A stretch of DNA of 37,501 nt from NCBI GenBank assembly GCA_017744515.1, contig JAGIBF010000051.1:22611-60111 (forward strand), given 5' to 3'. This DNA comes from Niastella sp. (GTDB lineage: Bacteria; Bacteroidota; Bacteroidia; Chitinophagales; Chitinophagaceae). Below are positions 1 to 7,947 of this stretch, piece by piece. A program made the translations under genes and the position numbers. The first letter of the stretch is position 1. Each line of letters opens with the position of its first letter. Below the pieces are notes generated by a model that saw only the letters and a program-made list of their open reading frames with translations, was not told where the DNA came from and did not search any database.

Positions 1-2
1 CC

Positions 3-191
3 GGTAACCCCTATTGGGAAGGCGCCTGGAAACAGGTACACCACCAATACCTCGCTATTCAGATCGTAAAAGACAACAAACGGTACAATGGCTGGGTAGA
101 AGTCTCCTTCGACACGGCAGGAGAAAAGCTGGTACTACACAAAGCAGCCATCAGCAAAGAAGCAGAGAAAGCAGTAATAGCAGGAAAATAA
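3..191 (+). CDS. C-terminal fragment of an unidentified protein (cut by window edge)
   Basis: An open frame enters from the left edge and ends with TAA at 189-191, giving the last 62 residues of a protein. The fragment starts GNPYWEGAWK and ends with a lysine/alanine-rich tail (SKEAEKAVIAGK). Its composition (aromatic, beta-like pattern, then a charged tail) looks like real coding sequence. The other frame open over the same bases gives an arginine/serine-rich product typical of a shadow. I do not recognise the family. A 125-nt gap separates it from the next gene, so co-transcription is uncertain. Confidence 0.5.
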   Translation, partial: GNPYWEGAWKQVHHQYLAIQIVKDNKRYNGWVEVSFDTAGEKLVLHKAAISKEAEKAVIAGK

Positions 192-316
192 ATTATTAAG
201 CAATCCTGGACTGCCGGCTTCCTGAATAATTACAGGAGCCGGCAGTTCCTGTTTTGGTAGGGTAATTCGAAAATCTGTATGTTCGCAAACACCAAAGCTT
301 ACCAAAACCTTTAACT

Positions 317-877
317 ATGGCCGCATCACCCAAAATAGATTTTAATAACCTCTATGATATAGACAACATATCACCAGACCTGCGCGTCAGCACATTCAAA
401 ACAAAGCTCGATAGCGGCCGTTCCCTGCCCTTGCTCGTTAAGATCAGCAACCAATCACACGCACTGCTGCCCAACGTATACAACCTGTCCTTTGGTCCCC
501 AAAACGCTAAAGGAAAGATCGATGACAAGGCCGAGCTGACACATACAGACTATTCAAAAGTCTTTTCCACCATCTTGTTCTCCGCCCTGGCCTACCTGAA
601 GACCAACCCCGACCATTACCTGGGCATCGATGGCTCAGATAACGCCCGCGCATACTTCTACTACAGGGCCCTCCAAAGAAATTTTAGCTACCTCAATCAG
701 CATTTCCGCATGTTTGGCGTTAAATACTTTGTACGGATCACCCGCTTCGGAAAGACCCAGTACGACAACCCATTTGATTTTGAAGACATTATGCCCTATC
801 CCTTTAGAATAGAAAAAGGAGCGCAGATATCCCAGGATGAGATGTACAACTACTTCATTTTCAATCTGAAGCAGTAA
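317..877 (+). CDS. DUF6934-like protein of unknown function
   Basis: A 186-residue soluble protein without signal peptide or membrane segment. The central block (about residues 52-115: PNVYNLSFGP, then KIDDKAELTHTDYSKVFSTI, then YLGIDGSDNARAYFYYRAL) has the layout I associate with DUF6934, a Bacteroidota family in which a YNLaFGD-like strand is followed by a conserved D...KVLATV helix and a G(S/D)...R.R.Y segment. The match is from memory, not from a search. Function is unknown. A 55-codon basic ORF starts 43 nt downstream and a terminator follows that ORF, so the two genes probably form one short transcription unit. This two-gene layout invites comparison with toxin-antitoxin modules, but nothing in the sequence proves it. 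Confidence 0.6.
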   Translation: MAASPKIDFNNLYDIDNISPDLRVSTFKTKLDSGRSLPLLVKISNQSHALLPNVYNLSFGPQNAKGKIDDKAELTHTDYSKVFSTILFSALAYLKTNPDHYLGIDGSDNARAYFYYRALQRNFSYLNQHFRMFGVKYFVRITRFGKTQYDNPFDFEDIMPYPFRIEKGAQISQDEMYNYFIFNLKQ

Positions 878-920
878 CATTAGGAGGCATTCAAAAAATC
901 AAAAAAAGAACGTAAATTTG

Positions 921-1088
921 ATGATCATGGAAAAGACAATCGAACGTAAAGTGGCGGCGCTTACCAAAAAAGCGAAAACAAGCGGTAAAAAAGCCGAAGC
1001 CAGAGTAGCGGTAAGTTCCTCCCTGCACCAGGTAATAAAAACCAAACAGCAGGCAGCCCTTTTCATGAAATTATTGAAAGAAGCATAG
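921..1088 (+). CDS. Small basic protein, 55 aa, partner of the DUF6934-like gene
   Basis: ATG at 921 (a second in-frame ATG is at 927) to TAG at 1086-1088 encodes a 55-residue lysine/alanine-rich peptide (starts MIMEKTIERKVAALTKKAKT; later SGKKAEARVAV and KLLKEA at the end). It is predicted to be mostly helical and strongly basic. It starts 43 nt after the DUF6934-like stop and ends 24 nt before a clear intrinsic terminator, the spacing expected of the last gene of an operon. No family is recognised. The opposite-strand ORF covering this stretch is a shadow. Confidence 0.5.
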   Translation: MIMEKTIERKVAALTKKAKTSGKKAEARVAVSSSLHQVIKTKQQAALFMKLLKEA

Positions 1089-1111
1089 CCAAAGATATAT
1101 TCCACACAATA

Positions 1112-1135
1112 AACCCGCCCAAAGCGGGTTTTTTT
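1112..1135 (+). terminator. Intrinsic terminator
   Basis: A 7-bp perfect stem (AACCCGC 1112-1118 with GCGGGTT 1124-1130, loop CCAAA) runs directly into a T tract, seven T in all. It lies 24 nt after the small ORF and 32 nt before the TPR gene, closing the DUF6934-like unit. Confidence 0.85.
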
Positions 1136-1166
1136 ATGGGGTAACTAACCCCAAGACCGATACGAT

Positions 1167-2132
1167 ATGAAAAAGATCATACCCACCCTATTTTGCCTTT
1201 TCATCATTGGCGCACAAAGTACCGCCCAGAATTATCAGAAGATACTGGACAGCGCAACCAGGTACATCAATGAAAAGAATTACGGCAAAGCCATCAATAT
1301 GTATACAACCGTATTGAAAGCCGATACCTCCAACGCTGAGGCATACCAGTTGCGGGGATTAGCCTACCAGGAGATAAAAGATTACGAAAGCGCCATCCGC
1401 GATTATACAAGCTGTATAAAACATAATCCCAGGTATTGGCTAGGATACTTGCGTCGCGCCGATCTTTTCTCGCGACTGGATTATTACGATTACGCGCTAA
1501 AAGATTATAACCTGGCCCTTCGTTGCACAGATTCCGCCGACCACAAAGAAGCGATCCTGGTCAACAGGGGACAAACAAAGCATCAAATGAAAAATGCTGC
1601 CGGAGCAGTAGAAGACTTTGAAGCCGTATTGAAATTGAACCCTGCCAGCATAGCCGCATTGGTAAACCTCGGCGCCCTGTTACCAGATGTAGGCAAGCCC
1701 AAAGAAGCCATTTCTCACCTTGAGAAAGTAATAAAACTGGACTCCACCTTTGAAGGAGGATACGGTAACCTTGCCTTTCTGTATTCCGAATTGGGCGACT
1801 ACAAAAATGCGCTGGCGATCAGTAATAAACTACTATCCTTCAAACCCAATGAAGCATACGCCCTGAATAACCGTGGGTACATAAAACTTAAGCTCAACGA
1901 TTTTGATGGCGCACTGGAAGATATTAACAACTCCATCCAGCAATTGCCTGGTAATTCCTATGCCTTTAAAAACAGGGGAGAAGTATACCTCGCCCTTAAA
2001 AAGAACAAAGAAGCCTGCTCAGATTTTCAAAAAGCATTGAAACTGGGCTTCACCGAGCAATATGGCGACGCAGTCGAAGAACTGGTGAAGAAGCATTGTA
2101 CCGCTCCAGTTAATGCATCCAGAGTACAATAA
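1167..2132 (+). CDS. Secreted tetratricopeptide repeat (TPR) protein
   Basis: The 321-residue protein begins with a typical signal peptide (MKKIIPTLFCLFIIGAQSTAQ, probable cleavage after AQS-TAQ), so it is exported to the periplasm or outer surface. The rest is about eight TPR units of 34 residues with the usual W/L-G-Y-A-F-A-P pattern; clear examples are YGKAINMYTTVLKADTSNAEAYQLRG, YESAIRDYTSCIKHNP, AAGAVEDFEAVLKLNPAS and KEACSDFQKALKLG. TPR superhelices bind peptides and scaffold complexes; no catalytic domain is present. The preceding terminator and the start just after it suggest the gene has its own promoter. The specific partner cannot be told from the sequence. Confidence 0.9.
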   Translation: MKKIIPTLFCLFIIGAQSTAQNYQKILDSATRYINEKNYGKAINMYTTVLKADTSNAEAYQLRGLAYQEIKDYESAIRDYTSCIKHNPRYWLGYLRRADLFSRLDYYDYALKDYNLALRCTDSADHKEAILVNRGQTKHQMKNAAGAVEDFEAVLKLNPASIAALVNLGALLPDVGKPKEAISHLEKVIKLDSTFEGGYGNLAFLYSELGDYKNALAISNKLLSFKPNEAYALNNRGYIKLKLNDFDGALEDINNSIQQLPGNSYAFKNRGEVYLALKKNKEACSDFQKALKLGFTEQYGDAVEELVKKHCTAPVNASRVQ

Positions 2133-2198
2133 TCCTATGCAACGACAGCTCCTGAATTATTAGACCTTAATAACACAGGTATTAGCCACAGCAAGCAG

Positions 2199-2284
2199 TG
2201 GGGCGTGAGCGATTCGAACGCTCTGTGTTTCTAATGTAGCAGATTTACAGTCTGCCGTAACGCCTCCATCGTTACCGACACCCC
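2199..2284 (-). tRNA. trnY: tRNA-Tyr (anticodon GTA)
   Basis: Read on the minus strand, a 7-bp acceptor stem (GGGGTGT with ACGCCCC, discriminator A) encloses a D arm (GTAAC/GTTAC), an anticodon stem GCAGA/TCTGC with loop CTGTAAA (anticodon GTA), a long class II variable arm and a T arm GAGCG-TTCGAAT-CGCTC. The 86-nt length fits bacterial tRNA-Tyr. CCA is not encoded. It is the last of four tRNAs in transcription order. Confidence 0.95.
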
Positions 2285-2338
2285 ATTATTAAAACATGTA
2301 TCAAGTTCGCGTATGAACATTTATACAAATCACATAAG

Positions 2339-2429
2339 CGGAGAACGAAGGAATCGAACCTTCACCACACCATTCGGCATGGAACATCTTAGCAGGATGC
2401 CGCAGCAAACCAATATCTGCCTGCTCTCC
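2339..2429 (-). tRNA. trnS: tRNA-Ser (anticodon GCT)
   Basis: Minus-strand cloverleaf: acceptor GGAGAGC/GTTCTCC with discriminator G (as in serine tRNAs), anticodon stem GCATC/GATGT with loop CTGCTAA (anticodon GCT), long class II variable arm, T arm GAAGG-TTCGATT-CCTTC; 91 nt. It reads AGC/AGT serine codons. CCA is not encoded. Confidence 0.95.
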
Positions 2430-2442
2430 ATTAAACAATAAG

Positions 2443-2529
2443 CGGAAGGTGCAGGATTCGAACCTGCAAACGCTGTTACACGTACGGCAGTTTTCAAGAC
2501 TGCTGCATTACCAGTTATGCTAACCTTCC
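2443..2529 (-). tRNA. trnS: tRNA-Ser (anticodon TGA)
   Basis: Minus-strand cloverleaf: acceptor GGAAGGT/ACCTTCC with discriminator G, D stem GCAT/ATGC, anticodon stem GCAGT/ACTGC with loop CTTGAAA (anticodon TGA), long variable arm, T arm GCAGG-TTCGAAT-CCTGC; 87 nt. It is separated by only 3 nt from tRNA-Cys and 13 nt from the next tRNA-Ser, so the cluster is probably one precursor. Confidence 0.95.
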
Positions 2530-2532
2530 GAG

Positions 2533-2608
2533 AGAGCAAGACGGGAATCAAACCCGTGTTAAATTGGTTTTGCAGACCAATCCCGCTGACAACATTGGGT
2601 ACTTGCTC
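2533..2608 (-). tRNA. trnC: tRNA-Cys (anticodon GCA)
   Basis: Minus-strand cloverleaf: acceptor GAGCAAG/CTTGCTC with discriminator T (the identity base of tRNA-Cys), short D stem CCC/GGG, anticodon stem TTGGT/ACCAA with loop CTGCAAA (anticodon GCA), T arm ACGGG-TTTGATT-CCCGT; 76 nt. It is the first tRNA of the cluster in transcription order. Confidence 0.95.
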
Positions 2609-2668
2609 ATAATACTAAACATAACACATCCGCTTAGGCGCTTAAGCGTCAAAGTAATCCTAAAGCAA

Positions 2669-2701
2669 AAAGCCCTTCAGGTGTTGATCCTGAAGGGCTT
2701 T
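2669..2701 (-). terminator. Strong hairpin, probable minus-strand terminator
   Basis: A perfect 13-bp stem (AAAGCCCTTCAGG 2669-2681 with CCTGAAGGGCTTT 2689-2701, 7-nt loop). On the minus strand the stem ends in five T, so it fits a terminator for the hydrolase gene ending at 2920 and would insulate the tRNA cluster downstream. The plus strand lacks a T run beyond the stem. Between 2702 and 2919 I see no gene or other clear structure. Confidence 0.6.
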
Positions 2702-2919
2702 GATGCGTTTATGTAATGTGCTTACTTACTTGATCGAAGATGCGCATACATACAACTGCCCTTCAGGCTGCTACTATAGCAACTGAGCGAGAGAGACAGT
2801 GAATATGAATTATTGCGAATCATGCTACAAAAGTAATAAAAGAAATCAACTAACAAAGAGGAAGTCTAAATAATTACGGAAAAATTATCAAAGATCATAT
2901 ACACGACGCAGTTAGCATA

Positions 2920-3723
2920 TCACTTCAATAATTGATCAATCCGCCTTACATACTCCGCAGCATTCACTTTCATGCCTTCGAGATGACCACCACCACAATA
3001 CCAAAACGACTTTACACCGGTAGCTGCATTATAAACAACCTCCGCCTGATCGATAGGCGCCTCTTTATCCTCTTTACTGTGCACCATCAACAAAGGAATT
3101 TGACCAATTTGGGCAACATCAGCTTTGGCACTATAAGGACTCACCATAAACTGTTTGATCATGGCATGCTGTTCCTTGGGAGCATAGTGTACGGCAATAT
3201 CTGTAAAAGAAGCCATCGCACCTTCCAATACCAGCCCATCCACTTTACCCACATTATCACGTGCGATCTTCGCCGCAATCTGCGTACCGATCGAAGCGCC
3301 GAACACGATCACCCTGGTACCTGCCACTTCTTTCCGCTTCAGCAAATAATCGAAGAACAGCTGCCCGTCTTTGCCAATATTCACGTGAGTAGGAGTGCCG
3401 GTACTTTTTCCATAACCCCGGAAGTCGGTCATCAAAATCTGGTAACCAGCCTCCACCAATGGACGTATCATATATAAATAAGAAGAGATGTTGCCACCCG
3501 CACCATGGAAGAACAAAACAGTAGCCTTGGGCTTACCGGCAGGCGTAAGGAACACCCCTGTCAGGGAAACAGTATCGGTGCGCAGTGTAATGTGTTCTGC
3601 ATGGAGCGAACTGTCGATCGGCCTTACGTTCTTGGACGGGAAATAAAACTTGTCATCAAACTGGGCAACAGACACCAGGCAGATCATCAAAAACAGCGGC
3701 AGGAAGAATAAAGACTTTTTCAT
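2920..3723 (-). CDS. Exported alpha/beta hydrolase (serine hydrolase)
   Basis: The chosen start (ATG at 3723) gives a 267-residue protein opening with a clean signal peptide (MKKSLFFLPLFLMICLVSVAQ); the open frame extends 22 codons further upstream but that part would spoil the signal. The alpha/beta hydrolase core is visible: oxyanion loop HGAGGN (about 73-78), TDFRGYGKSTG, the nucleophile elbow GASIG (Ser about 144; first small residue is Ala-neighboured), acid SKEDKEAP and histidine GGGHLEG near the C-terminus. The family resembles S33/BAAT-like monoacyl esterases and aminopeptidases; the substrate cannot be told. It probably acts in the periplasm. It is a single gene, with the hairpin at 2669-2701 as probable terminator. 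Confidence 0.85.
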   Translation of the reverse strand: MKKSLFFLPLFLMICLVSVAQFDDKFYFPSKNVRPIDSSLHAEHITLRTDTVSLTGVFLTPAGKPKATVLFFHGAGGNISSYLYMIRPLVEAGYQILMTDFRGYGKSTGTPTHVNIGKDGQLFFDYLLKRKEVAGTRVIVFGASIGTQIAAKIARDNVGKVDGLVLEGAMASFTDIAVHYAPKEQHAMIKQFMVSPYSAKADVAQIGQIPLLMVHSKEDKEAPIDQAEVVYNAATGVKSFWYCGGGHLEGMKVNAAEYVRRIDQLLK

Positions 3724-3905
3724 ATTTAATTTGATAGTTTGTAAAAAGGGAAGGCATAATCGCCGGTATAAAACTACAACCCGCAACAACCCCTTACCAA
3801 ATGCATGGGGCCACTTGCATGACCTTTGGGGTGAATGGAACGATTCACTATCAAATGATTACGATTTAATGGAGAATTGGGTCAATCGCAACCCGGGTAA
3901 GACGA

Positions 3906-4811
3906 TCAGGGAACGATGGACTGTAGCTTTTCCCGCAGCTCGGTATTCAAGCTCCTCGATACGGGGATGGTTTCATCCATGGATGCCACATGAAGCCGGT
4001 ACCCCTGGGCAGTCCCGCTTACTTCCGAGATAGCCGCCAGGTTCACGATGGCCGTCCGGTGGCAGCGCCAAAACTGTGCATGACCATCTAATAAACCCTC
4101 CAGTCGTTTTAGACTGCTGCGCAGGATCACAGCCTTCAATTGACCCGAAGACATAATATATAACCTACAATAATTATCGGCAGAAGTAATCGCCAGCAAC
4201 TGACCCGGGAGCACGGTCACGGGCTCCTTTCCATTCTCCGCCGTCAGCGTAATCGATGCCGGCTCGGCAACAGCAGGAGCGGAGTCAACAACAGAGGCGG
4301 CCACAGTCGCCTCCTGGTGCAGCACCTGCGTAAGCGTATTCGCCGACTTCCGGTAGCGCCGCAACAGCCGGGCCTGGTTGATGATAATACTCACCGCGGC
4401 TGGCGCCATGCCCACCACGGCCGTATCTAAAGTCACCAGCAATACATTCCGCCAGCTAAACGAAAAAGAACCCCATATAGCGATCACCCCCATATTAGCG
4501 AGAGCAATAGTGATGATGATAAACAAAGTCCACAATAGCTCCCGCCCAACGGTCCACCCCTCCTCCCGGAAGAAACAGGGAAACAGTGGAAACAAAACAA
4601 AGAAGTGGAACAAGATCACGACAAAGACGGTCACGCCACCCACCAGGCCAGTGGTCAAAGCCTGCACCGTATGCTCATGCTGGTTAAAAGGCTTAAATAG
4701 GAATAAGAACAAAAACACCACCACGCTGAGTAGGGTAGCCACCTTCAGCTGGCTGCCCCGGCTCTCGGGCAACGGGTACGGCTTGTTAAACAAAGAAAGT
4801 AGATAACTCAT
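3906..4811 (-). CDS. Membrane-anchored LytTR-type transcriptional regulator
   Basis: Using ATG 4811 the protein has 301 residues. The N-terminal half carries about four hydrophobic helices (VATLLSVVVFLFLFLF; TTGLVGGVTVFVVILFHFF; TLFIIITIALANMGVIAI; VLLVTLDTAVVGMAPAAVS), then a short linker and a C-terminal LytTR DNA-binding domain from about residue 190 (ADNYCRLYI, LRSSLKRLEGLL, FWRCHRTAIVNLAAI, MDETIPVSRSLNTELREKL). There is no response-regulator receiver domain and no partner 5TM histidine kinase nearby, so it is a membrane-tethered one-component LytTR regulator, a layout known in Bacteroidota. It is divergent from rmuC across an 88-bp gap. The signal is unknown. Confidence 0.88.
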   Translation of the reverse strand: MSYLLSLFNKPYPLPESRGSQLKVATLLSVVVFLFLFLFKPFNQHEHTVQALTTGLVGGVTVFVVILFHFFVLFPLFPCFFREEGWTVGRELLWTLFIIITIALANMGVIAIWGSFSFSWRNVLLVTLDTAVVGMAPAAVSIIINQARLLRRYRKSANTLTQVLHQEATVAASVVDSAPAVAEPASITLTAENGKEPVTVLPGQLLAITSADNYCRLYIMSSGQLKAVILRSSLKRLEGLLDGHAQFWRCHRTAIVNLAAISEVSGTAQGYRLHVASMDETIPVSRSLNTELREKLQSIVP

Positions 4812-4899
4812 CACTGCAATTTTAACTACTCGCACCAACTACCACAAAAAAATTATCCCGCTAAAAAACGTAATATCGTACCGCTTAACAGATGCCGCC

Positions 4900-6309
4900 A
4901 TGACAATAACCTATATACTCCTCGCAATAGCAATCCTGCTGCTGATCATTATAACCATTCTCCTGGTAAAAATATCGGGAGCAAAAGAAAGCAGCCAGCT
5001 AACAGATATCCGGTACAAAGTAGATGGAGTGGCCAGCGAGGTCAACCGCATAGAAGCAACCGTGAAGTCGGAGATTAGCATCAACAGGGCAGAAGCCAAT
5101 ACCGTTAACAGGGATACCCGCGCAGAGCTCTCGAGAGCGTTACAGACCTTTGGTGAACAGCTGTCAGGCATCACCAAAGAAAGCGCCGCCCGCCAGAAAG
5201 AACAGCTCGAAGCCTTTTCAAAATCCCTTACTGATTTCAACACCACCCAAAAAGAGAACTTCTTTGCACTCCTGAATAAACAGGCCGATCAGAATACTGC
5301 CACCTCCCAACGGCTGGACCAGCTGAGAGAAACATTGGAAAAGAAAATAACAGACCTCCAATCCGGCAACGAAAAGAAACTGGACGAAATGCGCGCCACA
5401 GTAGATGAGAAACTGCAAAAAACATTGGAAAGCCGCCTGGGCGAATCCTTCAAACTGGTGAGTGAAAGACTGGAAGCTGTCCACAAAGGGCTGGGCGATA
5501 TGCAACAGCTGGCTACGGGTGTAGGCGACCTTAAGCGAGTATTGAGCAATGTAAAAACCCGCGGCGTTCTGGGCGAATACCAGTTGGAAAGCATCCTCGA
5601 TCACATCCTTACCCCCGATCAGTATGCTAAGAACGTAAAGACAAAAGAAGGCTCCAATGCACTGGTGGAGTTTGCCGTTAAACTGCCGTCCAAAGGCGAT
5701 AACCAGAAAGCACTGTGGCTACCGATTGACTCCAAATTCCCCAAGGAAGATTTTGAATTATTGATGGATGCTTACGACAAAACAATACTCGAAGACATCG
5801 AAACACATCGCAGCAACTTTATCAAAGGATTGAAGAAATGTGCCTTCGATATTTCCTCTAAGTATATAGATCCACCGAATACCACTGACTTCGCCATACT
5901 CTTCCTGCCATTTGAAAGCCTGTATGCAGAAGTTTTGCGCACGCCCGGACTGTTCGAGTCTTTACAAAGAGAATACAAGATCATCATAACCGGCCCCACT
6001 ACTTTATCAGCCATATTAAACAGCTTCCAGATGGGCTTCCGTACGTTGGCCATTGAGAAGCGCTCCAGTGAAGTATGGCAACTGTTGGGCGCAGTCAAAA
6101 CAGAGTTTGGCAACTTTGGCGGTATATTGGAAAAGACACAGAAGAAACTACAGGAAGCCAGCAATGTCATCGATCAGGCCAGCACCCGCTCCCGCGCCAT
6201 CGAGAGGAAGCTCCGCAACGTCCAGGAACTTCCCGCCGATCAATCCACCAGCCTCCTCGGCGGCGTAATTGATTCCGCCGCCGAAACTGAAGGACAAGTA
6301 GAAGAATGA
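4900..6309 (+). CDS. rmuC: DNA recombination protein RmuC
   Basis: A 469-residue protein with the standard RmuC layout: an N-terminal membrane helix (about 3-25, YILLAIAILLLIIITILLVK), a long coiled coil (about 35-200, rich in E/K/Q/A heptads) and the RmuC nuclease-like domain starting near residue 219 (KTRGVLGEYQLESILDHILT; later LWLPIDSKFPKEDF; DFAILFLPFESLYAEVL; GPTTLSAILNSFQMGFRTL). RmuC limits inversion at short inverted repeats in E. coli, and its core resembles PD-(D/E)XK nucleases. The length is close to the family norm. The gene is divergent from the LytTR regulator and followed by a gene-free repeat region. Confidence 0.95.
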   Translation: MTITYILLAIAILLLIIITILLVKISGAKESSQLTDIRYKVDGVASEVNRIEATVKSEISINRAEANTVNRDTRAELSRALQTFGEQLSGITKESAARQKEQLEAFSKSLTDFNTTQKENFFALLNKQADQNTATSQRLDQLRETLEKKITDLQSGNEKKLDEMRATVDEKLQKTLESRLGESFKLVSERLEAVHKGLGDMQQLATGVGDLKRVLSNVKTRGVLGEYQLESILDHILTPDQYAKNVKTKEGSNALVEFAVKLPSKGDNQKALWLPIDSKFPKEDFELLMDAYDKTILEDIETHRSNFIKGLKKCAFDISSKYIDPPNTTDFAILFLPFESLYAEVLRTPGLFESLQREYKIIITGPTTLSAILNSFQMGFRTLAIEKRSSEVWQLLGAVKTEFGNFGGILEKTQKKLQEASNVIDQASTRSRAIERKLRNVQELPADQSTSLLGGVIDSAAETEGQVEE

Positions 6310-6373
6310 CCACGGTTTATAAAACATTATCTCTTCGAATTTTTTCGTTTCGAATGGAGCTCCCCTTTCTTCC

Positions 6374-6685
6374 GTCATTTCGGACGGAGCCATTCGCAAC
6401 CGTAAAGTAGTATGTCGTGGCGGGGCAGTGAGAAATCTGCTTGCGAAGCAGAGGATTTCGAAGCAGTAGCCTTCAACTATTTTGTCATTTCGAACGGAGC
6501 CATTCGCGACTGTAAAGTAGTATGTCGTGGCGGCGCAGTGAGAAATCTGCTTGCGATGATGAAGATTTCGAAGCAGTAGCCTTCAACTATTTTGTCATTT
6601 CGAACGGAGCCATTCGCGACTGCAAAGTAGTATGTCGTGGCGGCGTAGTGAGAAATCTGCTTGCGAAGAAGAGGGCTTCGAAGCA
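6374..6685. repeat. Three 110-bp tandem repeats (REP-like)
   Basis: The word GTCATTTCG(G/A)ACGGAGCC begins at 6374, 6484 and 6594, an exact 110-bp period. Copies 1 and 2 are full length and nearly identical; copy 3 diverges after about 92 nt. A fragment (TTTCGAATGGAGC) lies just before copy 1. Each unit contains AGTGAGAAATCTGCTTGCG followed by a complementary ATTTCGAAGCAG, so it can fold on itself (in copy 1 CTGCTT-GCG-AAGCAG). Similar GTCATTTCG...GAGAAATCTG sequences are frequent dispersed intergenic repeats in Bacteroidota genomes. The gap 6310-6789 has no credible gene; frames open across it are created by the repeats. Downstream are two short palindromes (CCCTTTAGGG and TGGGCT-TT-AGCCCA at 6738-6751). 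Confidence 0.85.
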
Positions 6686-6789
6686 AAAGGAATTGTCCGG
6701 ACCCTTTAGGGCCGGGATACAATGATCGAATACCTACTGGGCTTTAGCCCAATTATACACGGATAAGAAATTTGCTATAGGAGGAAAGA

Positions 6790-7947
6790 TTATAGCTCGT
6801 TTTCCAGTCGCAAAAGGCGCTCCTGTAAGAATGCCTGATTGAGTTTTTCCTGCTCAATCCTTCCTTGGTGAGCCGATAAAAAAACATAGGCACTCTTCTC
6901 TGTTGTGGTCAGTGCCGGCAGCTCACGCTCGCGGTAATGTTTCGGTTGGCTGTCCATTTCGTCCTGGTGAAAGGCTATCACCTCATCTTCCATCAACAGA
7001 CTTTTAACGTGCGGATAATACAACCGCATATCATGCAGCAATACAAACCCCTTTTCATCGAGGTCACCCCAATAATACAGTAACGAGTTGCTGAATAACG
7101 GTATTTCCTTCAGAAGGTGCAGGGCGCCTCCTCCACAGGCAAGCCCAAATGTTCCCGGCAACGCAGGCAGCAGGAATAAATTGGTTTCATTTTCTACGAG
7201 TATGATCCTTCGAACCGGCCAGCTTACACTTTTCAGATAATCAATAGTTATTCCAAAGACACCCATGCCTGCACTGTACTTTTTGCAACAATCATCATCC
7301 AGCCAACGCAACATGAACAGATGCGGCTTTTTTAATAAGCCAAGAGTTTCCTCCAAACCAAACGCTGCTTTGTCGAAACGTGCTGGCTGTAGATATTTCA
7401 ATAAGGAATAGATCACAGCAGAATAGCGCTGAATGAATTTCGTGTGCACAGGCACCGGTATGGTCCGTAAATAATGACCAGCCACATCATGACTCAATAA
7501 ATAATCGACTACCACACAAATGCCATTCCAGCCATCCTTGTGCTGGAATAATATATCTGGAGATTGTTGCAAGAGCCAGTCTTTGATAACAGGCCTCCAT
7601 TGCAATAATTGTTCAAGCGTCAGTTTGAAATCCTCTGTCTGTGCAACCTTATCAAGGAACCTGACATAATCCGCTTCCTGCTCAAAAAACACAGCCGTCA
7701 CTTCATCCTGCTCACCATGCTTGCGGGTTATCACCTTTTTATATTCCAGGCTATAGCCATACCCCGTTCTTTCCTTTGAGGCGCCAATTAGCCCCTCCAG
7801 TTCCTTATGGCGGGCAGCGAAATCAGCAGATCCTTTTTTGTCAGCAGGAATATATAAAGGAAATAGGCTGATACCTTGTATGACACTTCGCAGGTAATCC
7901 GTGTACTTGCGCAACGCCTTACCTGCTATTTCCCGTGGCGTGATCAT
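6790..7947 (-). CDS. jetD: Wadjet system nuclease subunit JetD (TOPRIM)
   Basis: A 385-residue protein in the fourth position of a jetABCD operon. Its C-terminal half (DUF2220-like) carries a TOPRIM fold: a strand-glutamate motif ILVENETN (about 249-256, Glu252) and a DxD motif GDLDEKG (Asp295/Asp297), the metal-binding residues also found in topoisomerase VI. The N-terminal half (DUF3322-like) is the arm region that contacts DNA and JetABC. In characterised Wadjets JetD dimers cleave small closed-circular DNA after JetABC has extruded it. The start ATG overlaps the jetC stop by four bases (ATGA), indicating translational coupling. The TOPRIM residues are intact, so the nuclease is predicted to be active. 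Confidence 0.93.
   Translation of the reverse strand: MITPREIAGKALRKYTDYLRSVIQGISLFPLYIPADKKGSADFAARHKELEGLIGASKERTGYGYSLEYKKVITRKHGEQDEVTAVFFEQEADYVRFLDKVAQTEDFKLTLEQLLQWRPVIKDWLLQQSPDILFQHKDGWNGICVVVDYLLSHDVAGHYLRTIPVPVHTKFIQRYSAVIYSLLKYLQPARFDKAAFGLEETLGLLKKPHLFMLRWLDDDCCKKYSAGMGVFGITIDYLKSVSWPVRRIILVENETNLFLLPALPGTFGLACGGGALHLLKEIPLFSNSLLYYWGDLDEKGFVLLHDMRLYYPHVKSLLMEDEVIAFHQDEMDSQPKHYRERELPALTTTEKSAYVFLSAHQGRIEQEKLNQAFLQERLLRLENEL

Noticed and set aside
14..199. 61-aa plus-strand ORF at the left edge
   Set aside because: Arginine/serine-rich with poor composition; the frame entering from the window edge (3-191) gives a more protein-like sequence.
2133..2198. Terminator after the TPR gene or the tRNA cluster
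   Set aside because: No stem with T tract could be found in either direction.
2330..2551. Minus-strand ORF of 73 aa
   Set aside because: It runs through the two tRNA-Ser genes and is a by-product of their sequence.
6374..6685. Possible CRISPR array
   Set aside because: The units are 110 bp and directly adjacent with no variable spacers; no cas genes are nearby.
6522..6725. ORFs on both strands in the repeat region
   Set aside because: Open only because of the repeat sequence; the predicted peptides repeat with the DNA unit and resemble no protein.
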